64,000 nt of DNA from Taenia hydatigena. Lineage: Eukaryota; Platyhelminthes; Cestoda; Cyclophyllidea; Taeniidae. This document shows, in pieces, positions 58,001-64,000 of this stretch. The notes below the pieces were generated by a model. It was not told the DNA's origin. It made no database searches and saw nothing but the letters and a program-made list of their open reading frames with translations. Position numbers and translations under genes: made by a program. The stretch is from the NCBI GenBank assembly GCA_036345935.2, contig JADWOT020000003.1:10316368-10380367 (forward strand), given 5' to 3'. Every line of letters starts with the position of its first letter. Position 1 is the stretch's first letter.

Positions 58001-60748
58001 ATGGCACTGTCACTGAATTGTAAAAATTGTGATGTGGCTGGCTTAGCGCTCTAGAAAGCTGGAGCTGGAGAGTCGAGTCAGCGCTTAGGTGCACGAAGCG
58101 TTCGGCAAAGCACGTTTTGCGTCATGGAATTGTCGTCATCTGCCTTCGAGGGAGGAGCGTACTCTTTTTCAACACAACTGTCATCACTCGACTCTGTTCA
58201 TTGCATCATCACCAATGGAGAGTGCTCACTACCCGTTCTAACTCTACTCGCTCTAAGGAATAATTGCAATCAGAGCTCTTCATTTACGAAAAAGGATGTG
58301 GAGACGCTCAAGTGATCAGTGAATTACAATCTATTGTGGATGGGATGGCATTGCACGGATACCTCTGATTAATAAATGAAAGCCACAATTGTTGTTGACT
58401 TGGTTTAACTAAGAATGTGGATAGCATAATCGCAGCTGTTTGCATTTCAATGAAAGCCAAGATGCAGTAGACTGTAGGTCCGTAATCGCCGTCCAAGCTA
58501 TTTCACATCCACATCCTCGACATTCAAGAATGTTACACAAAGTTGGAACCGTTTCTCTGTTTTAACGGCAAAGCTCCTCCCACTCCTCTTTCGTGCTTCC
58601 TCAGGAGTAGGTCTCAATACCAGATTAAGTCACATCAATTAATCAACTCAAATACATCATTCGCCAGAAGCAACGCCTCAGAGGTGAAGTGGTAAGAACA
58701 ATTTTCCACTCATCTGGTACTTTAAGCAGTACCGACATTTTGCACCTCATTCGTAAGCTATGCACCAACGAGTAATACCGACATCCGAGGGCCTGCTTTG
58801 CTTGTTTGAGTGCCGTAAAATATGCAGGCTAGATGTGCAGGACCTGAATTCACTCTCCTCCTCTGATATGCCAGCAAATCATGATGTGTCACTGGACTTT
58901 CCCACCGAGTGACTTCTGTAACACCCAAGGTTGAGGGAACCAAAAACACGTGATGCAGTAAATGAAGTGAGCAAAGGCAACACAAATGTAGAATGAGCAC
59001 AAGTGAAATGTGACTTCTCCCTCCAGCATGATGCGATCGCTAGAAATAAACTTGGAGTGCAAACCAACTAGTTCCTTGCCCAATGGAGGACTTGATATGT
59101 CCGACTTCTTGATATCCAATTTCAGAACGCTTAGTGGTCGGATGAATTGGTTCAAGGTCATTTCTACTCCACACAGTTGTTTAAATTCATTCACGGGGAC
59201 AATTCCTTTCTTGTCTGACATGCAGCTTGGCTTTTTTTAAAATGCCTTGTTTCACAATTTGCATTGTTGCCATTATTTCAAAATTGTATGGACAAAGAGT
59301 CCATGCACATGCACCATTAGTGTGATAAGACAATAAGAAGTTAAGTGATTAGCGTACTCTGGTCAGAATGGTATGACTTGGATTTCGCCATTGCGTTGGT
59401 AAGGTGTGAGTGACGCCAAGTTACACAAATTGCATCCCACGAACATTTCATGCATTGTTTGCACACCTCAGGTTGGCACGTGGTCCATGAGCAGTAAGCG
59501 GGGCCGAAGCACGTCTCGGTTGTGGATGGACGGGGTGACGTGTCCAGACGGTGCTAACTCTCCATCGAAGTGTGGGACGGCTCATCGACTCAACTTGAAG
59601 GCAGTCATGCTGCAGGAACAGCCACTTCTCACCTACGGCAACCTTCAGGTGCGCTTTGCCTCATTCCCATGCCTTGGCATACAGAAATGACAGCGGTAAG
59701 AATGCTTACAGGGCCGACATTTAAAAGGTATTTGTGCTCGAACGGTTAGACCTACTGCGCTCAGAAGTCCTAAAATGCGTCGGTTGGTGACATATGTTAC
59801 CTTTCCATTTGTCGTTTAACTTCCATGCCAGGCTTCGAAGGCGATTTCGACCAGTAGAATGGGGAAATCCCAGTGGTTTAATTCAACTGTGCGATGAAGA
59901 ATTTGTCCACAGAGGCTTTTTATTTGCAGCATCTCGTGGACTACGTGTTAGTGAAGGAGGCTAACAAGCGCAGCTACCCATGGACACGTCCAATTTCGTG
60001 GGAAAATCTCCACGTCGGTGTGGTATAATTAACACTGAAAATTAGCCATGGTAGCCTTATATACCAATCTCAGTGCAATTCATTCCAAATCTACAGATGA
60101 ATGCGACAGATCAGTGAAAAGTGGGCAACTAGTAAGAGAAGTGACCTTAGAAAATAGGTTTACTGTGCAATAGCAGCACAAAGCACAAATATGCATCATC
60201 CTCTCAGTAGGCCGAATTTCATTGTGCTCTTGGGTTGTTGTCTCCTACTTGAAGTCCTAATTGAATGGCAAGCGAACCCAATGGATTCGACATGGGCTTA
60301 CCCACATGGAATGAGGGTTATATTGTGCATTCACGGCTGCAATGGCCCCTTGCTAATATGTTGTTGCCTGGACTCGTAAATAACTGCGACAACTGAAAGT
60401 GCCGCTTGAAAATCACCTCAAAATTAGGCTAGGCTAATAAATTCCTTTCATGCTACGCAGGAAGACGTGCGATGAAACGAAACGGCGAGGAGACAGGCGG
60501 GTACTTTACCTAGCAAGTATTCTTCTTGTACCCTGATTTGTGGTTTTCCATGTGTTGGTCTTCGCTCATTTCGGCATTAGTCTTACAAATCAGAAGGTGA
60601 GCAAGATAAGTGAAAATGCAGGAGATGGAAGCGAAGGTAAAAGAAAGAACTGTGTTGGCATTTACAAACAGTTAATCTTTCCAGCATGGCGATGGTGTCA
60701 GCCAGAAAAATTTGAGTTCGGGAGTTGAATAGTGTAAAGGAGGTTAGG

Positions 60749-61302
60749 AATGAGAAGCAGGAAACCCATGCACAATTCTTATTGGATCGCAATAAGTCAA
60801 CGAATTCATCGATGTTTGCATGCAGCTAACTAAACCAAACCTCTACATCGTCGAGAATGTATTGCGGCATTTCGATTAACTTTTGCAATTTAGGCACAGA
60901 ATATCTTTGTTACCCGACCGGCCATTCATTTTTAAGTTAATTGCATGGTGTTTAAATGCGCAGTAAACTGTGCAATGAAGATTTGCCACCGTCTTGCAAA
61001 TAAAAGTACATTTCTGACCAAAGGCCCTCACTCTCCATTTACTTATTTTATAAAATTGTGGTGCAAAAATTTCTGCATGCAGACGTTCAGAAGCGTTCAT
61101 AGTTGCTGCTTTTGAGCGACTACTTGATTCCGTTCTCCTGTTCGTCGCGCTTTACCAAAGAGTTCCTGTTAACTTGTCAACAAAACAGGCATTGGCTGTC
61201 TCTGTTGATTTCGAGAAACTGTTCTTAGCTGTTCTTTCTCAATCTCCAACACGCACATATATTGCGAATGTCTGCTTAGGGGTCGAGGAGTGTTACTTGC
61301 AA
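60749..61302. other. 0.55-kb block present only in copy B
   Basis: Copy A passes from GGAGGTTA directly to GGTAAATGTGAG. Copy B carries about 550 bp in between, with no open frame of note, no terminal repeats and no target-site duplication that I can see. Insertion in B or deletion in A are both possible. Confidence 0.6.
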
Positions 61303-62588
61303 AAGTGGGGTTAACGAATGTGAGTTAGTACATTAGGCAGCATTCCAAAGTGCTTGACACTGCAGAAATTGACAACATTTAATTATTTTGAGCAGTCATC
61401 CCACCCATGCAGGCCGACTCCGAATTTGTGCAAGAGCAGTGACTAACATCGGTCATTCGGCCATCAATTGATCTCCAGTCAAAGGTGCAAAGCGTCAGGT
61501 TAAAGTGATGCCTTATGTGGCTGGTAAGTGGACTCGAATAATTATCAGGTTCTGTTACCGAGCAAGATGGATCATTTGCAAGGAGCTCACCTTAGTGTGC
61601 TTTATTTGGATTCTTTAGACTGACAAGTGAAAGGAATGCTTGACGCACTGCTATCACGGGTAGCAGCATAAAGAGGGAAGAGGATCAATGAAGGCGGAAC
61701 GGTCGCTTGCAAAGCACTGAAGGCAAAGTGTATCTTTGGGCCTTCCTCACATGGAGGACTCTCTTCACTTGCCAATGCATGAAGTGCATGCCAATGGACA
61801 GTACTCAGCAAACAATGGGCGCTAGAATGCTCTGATGCCTAATGCGTGGCCTTGTGGCAAACAGATCTAAAGCGTAATGGAAGGGTATTTAAAGTCTTAG
61901 TGAACTGTCATACTAACGACAGTCAGGATGGAGGGCTGGAAATAAACTTACCAATGCTAGTACATTAGCGAAGCCCAAAGCCTGATTGCGAATGTGTTGA
62001 TTCGCAAGATCATTTGTCAGAGAGAACATTTTGTTCCATAATAATTTAGAGCACTTTCCCTTCGATAAGATCAAGATATTTGGTCTAGGTTTTTCAACTT
62101 TTGTCATTTCGTATCATTTGAAAAGACAGCATGCTCGAATGGATAGTTTTAGTTTGAGACACTTGACAAATTGATCCAGCCTTTATCATGGAAGTTGGAA
62201 AGTGGAAGCTAGGAGGCAGAATATTTTGCAAATGACGCGACGCTTCGTACAGTCCGAAACTGGGTACACAACCATAAACTGAATGCATCGAGTGCATTAA
62301 ATCTCTCCCACGATCCAGGGACGGTGTCTGGGCAATAATAATAATAGTATTAGTAATCAAAAATGACAAAGACATTTGGTAAGATTTTCAGCACATGCTA
62401 TGAGGAGCTGCCTCGTTCGGATTCTTTCGATGCTATAATACATGGCAGTGGAAAACTCAGCAGCGCTTACTTGAATGCGCTGATTAACCTCAAGGTTGAG
62501 AGTGATTATGCCTGATGGTATGCCGGTGCCGAACAGACCCAAATAAACTATAACTCAGTGACTGCGACTAGCGGACTCGGCGGTTTGC

Positions 62589-64000
62589 AGACACTGGCAA
62601 TTTTGAGCACACTTGGTCACTTCCTAGATGGCGGGACAACCTGCAGCCAACACGCATTTGTCTTTGTATCGATTGGTACCGCAACTCTTACCGAGTCACC
62701 AGAATTGAACTCTTTCCTTAACCAGACTACAGTCATTCTGCTACAAATCCATCCACACAGCAAAACTTACTCCTAGCGGAATCGGTCATTCAATAAATGC
62801 AGGAAGTTATCGCTCTTCTGAAGTAGCATACTCAGCAATCAACTGCCGTCACAGTGTTAAGTTAATTCCGTAAATCAGTGGTAGTTGGAATCGAACTGAC
62901 GAGTTTCATGAAAGGGTGAAGTTGATCTTCTCCCACTTTCCACAGGCTGGACAAAGTGGGAAAGCAAGCAACGTGGTCGTAGGTTGAGGGCGGGCGAAGT
63001 GCTTTGTGTGGTTAACCTATGCTCCAGCAGTGGACTTCTAAGCGTATTTGTGTCCTCTAATTAACATATTTGAACAGCGGGATCTTCGAGATCTGATGTA
63101 TGGATACATTGTGGGACGTTAAATGATAAGTTGGCTGCTCAGTTGTGGGACAAAATCGAAGGGTCTTGCTGAATGTAGGGTCATTAATGTCCATCGCACC
63201 GCCAAAAGCTTTGCAGTTAGGACTTTGAGTACTAACTTCTCCACAATGATGTTTGTTCCAAGTCGTTCAACAGCGATTAACTCAGTCGGTAAAGGCTTAC
63301 GATTCTGGGATTACCTGATCGTTTAACGCGCTAGGGTAAATGCAATCACACGAGGCACTTAGCTTCGAGGAACATGATGGAGCTTGCCACACACTTGCTC
63401 ACTTTTTACTCCTATTATTAAGGTGCAGATATTCTTAAGATGTTTGGACATATCTGAGAGACTAAACATCGAGAATACCTCTGCGATGTGTACTACGGCT
63501 TCGCTTCCAGTTAACTCATGACAGGTAGTCTCAAACCCATTTATTGACGTGTTCTATGAGCTCGTTTTGGTTTCTAAGTATTAGTTCATGAGCTTTATCC
63601 AGCGTCCGTGATGAAACATTCATCTCCACTGAATTTGATTGCAGAGCTACAGCAGAAAAAGATGTTGTGAACATTCCGTCGCTACACTGTGATGTCTAAG
63701 CATGCCTGAGGCTTGTTAATTTCATTCACCATAGTCAGTGACTTCTATTGCTCCATAGTCACGCAATTAATCTCCGAGTTCTACTCTCCGGTTTCGTGCA
63801 GGCAGGAAACTAGCCTTTTTGGATTTCAGTTTGGTGGCAAAAGGTCCCATCAATGCCATTGCTGCACTTACTAAACAATCGTAACGTACATCCGCAGCAA
63901 ATTCAATTAATCACGCCAACACTGAGAACATGAATACAACGCAATCTGTCAGGGTGATTTCTAGTGGCATTCATCTTCAACCTAATTCATGTGGCGTAAT
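62589..64000. other. Unique sequence right of copy B, no supported gene
   Basis: Two plus-strand frames, 62558-62776 (starting inside the duplication edge, LAILSTLGHFLDGGTTCSQ) and 63123-63326 (ATG start), are open but unrecognised. GGAATCGAACT at 62889 resembles a tRNA B-box but has no matching arms. Confidence 0.35.

Larger units (their letters stand above)
51441..62588. repeat. Segmental duplication, copy B (right)
   Basis: This is the direct-orientation partner of 1-9408. It is longer because it keeps a 1.38-kb block (52702-54080) and a 0.55-kb block (about 60749-61302) that copy A lacks. The indels have short junction identities (CA or CTG), which suggests ordinary deletion rather than transposition. 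Divergence is spread evenly over the block, including small frame-breaking indels, as expected for neutral sequence. The right end abuts a different sequence from that at copy A: A is followed at once by an F-box gene, B is not. Confidence 0.95.

Noticed and set aside
62880..62960. Third tRNA gene near GGAATCGAACT on the minus strand
   Set aside because: Only the B-box-like word fits; no acceptor, anticodon or D arms can be paired around it.
1..64000. Autonomous transposon, retrovirus-like element or reverse transcriptase
   Set aside because: No polymerase, integrase, transposase motif or long terminal repeat was found; the large duplication lacks terminal structures and target-site duplications.

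Overview
The window looks like nuclear DNA of a multicellular eukaryote, most likely an invertebrate animal. GC is a little above 40%, there are no operons or long open frames, GT-AG splice signals flank short coding blocks, and two tRNA-Tyr(GUA)-like genes carry a 12-nt intron at the canonical place after position 37. The species cannot be fixed from the sequence.

Layout. (1) 1-9408 and 51441-62588 are two direct copies of one large segmental duplication, roughly 95% identical by eye, separated by large indels; each carries a tRNA-Tyr-like gene and a phase-compatible pair of putative minus-strand exons. The left end of the first copy lies outside the window. (2) Between the copies lies a 42-kb interval that includes a 53-bp satellite array (22098-24200, about 40 units) and at least nine copies or fragments of one unannotated F-box gene family (about 9.4-48.2 kb, both strands). 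(3) Most of the rest is low-density sequence with a few candidate genes whose exons join in phase (34.2-34.8, 36.1-36.9, 49.1-49.4 and 50.1-50.7 kb), a decayed small secreted-protein gene at 27.8-28.1 kb, and a single-exon candidate at 28.7 kb.

The main discovery is the F-box family. Six copies keep the same 5' architecture: a TATA-like box (YNTTTAAR) about 50 bp upstream of a start codon that is the last triplet of exon 1, directly followed by a GT splice donor, then in the best copies a 140-150 bp intron and a second exon that opens with the F-box (for example ITELPIELALQICQYL). Downstream is a conserved C-terminal region with LDKH, DYDC and WRxxC blocks. All copies show lesions; the one at 9.4-10.1 kb is the least damaged. 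Several copies share upstream and downstream flanks, so they spread as DNA segments and not as retrocopies, and two are arranged tail to tail. The flanking 10-kb direct repeats would allow unequal exchange over the whole cluster.

Most calls are read by eye from sequence without database support. Gene functions other than F-box (SCF ubiquitin-ligase adaptor, by family knowledge) and tRNA-Tyr are not asserted.
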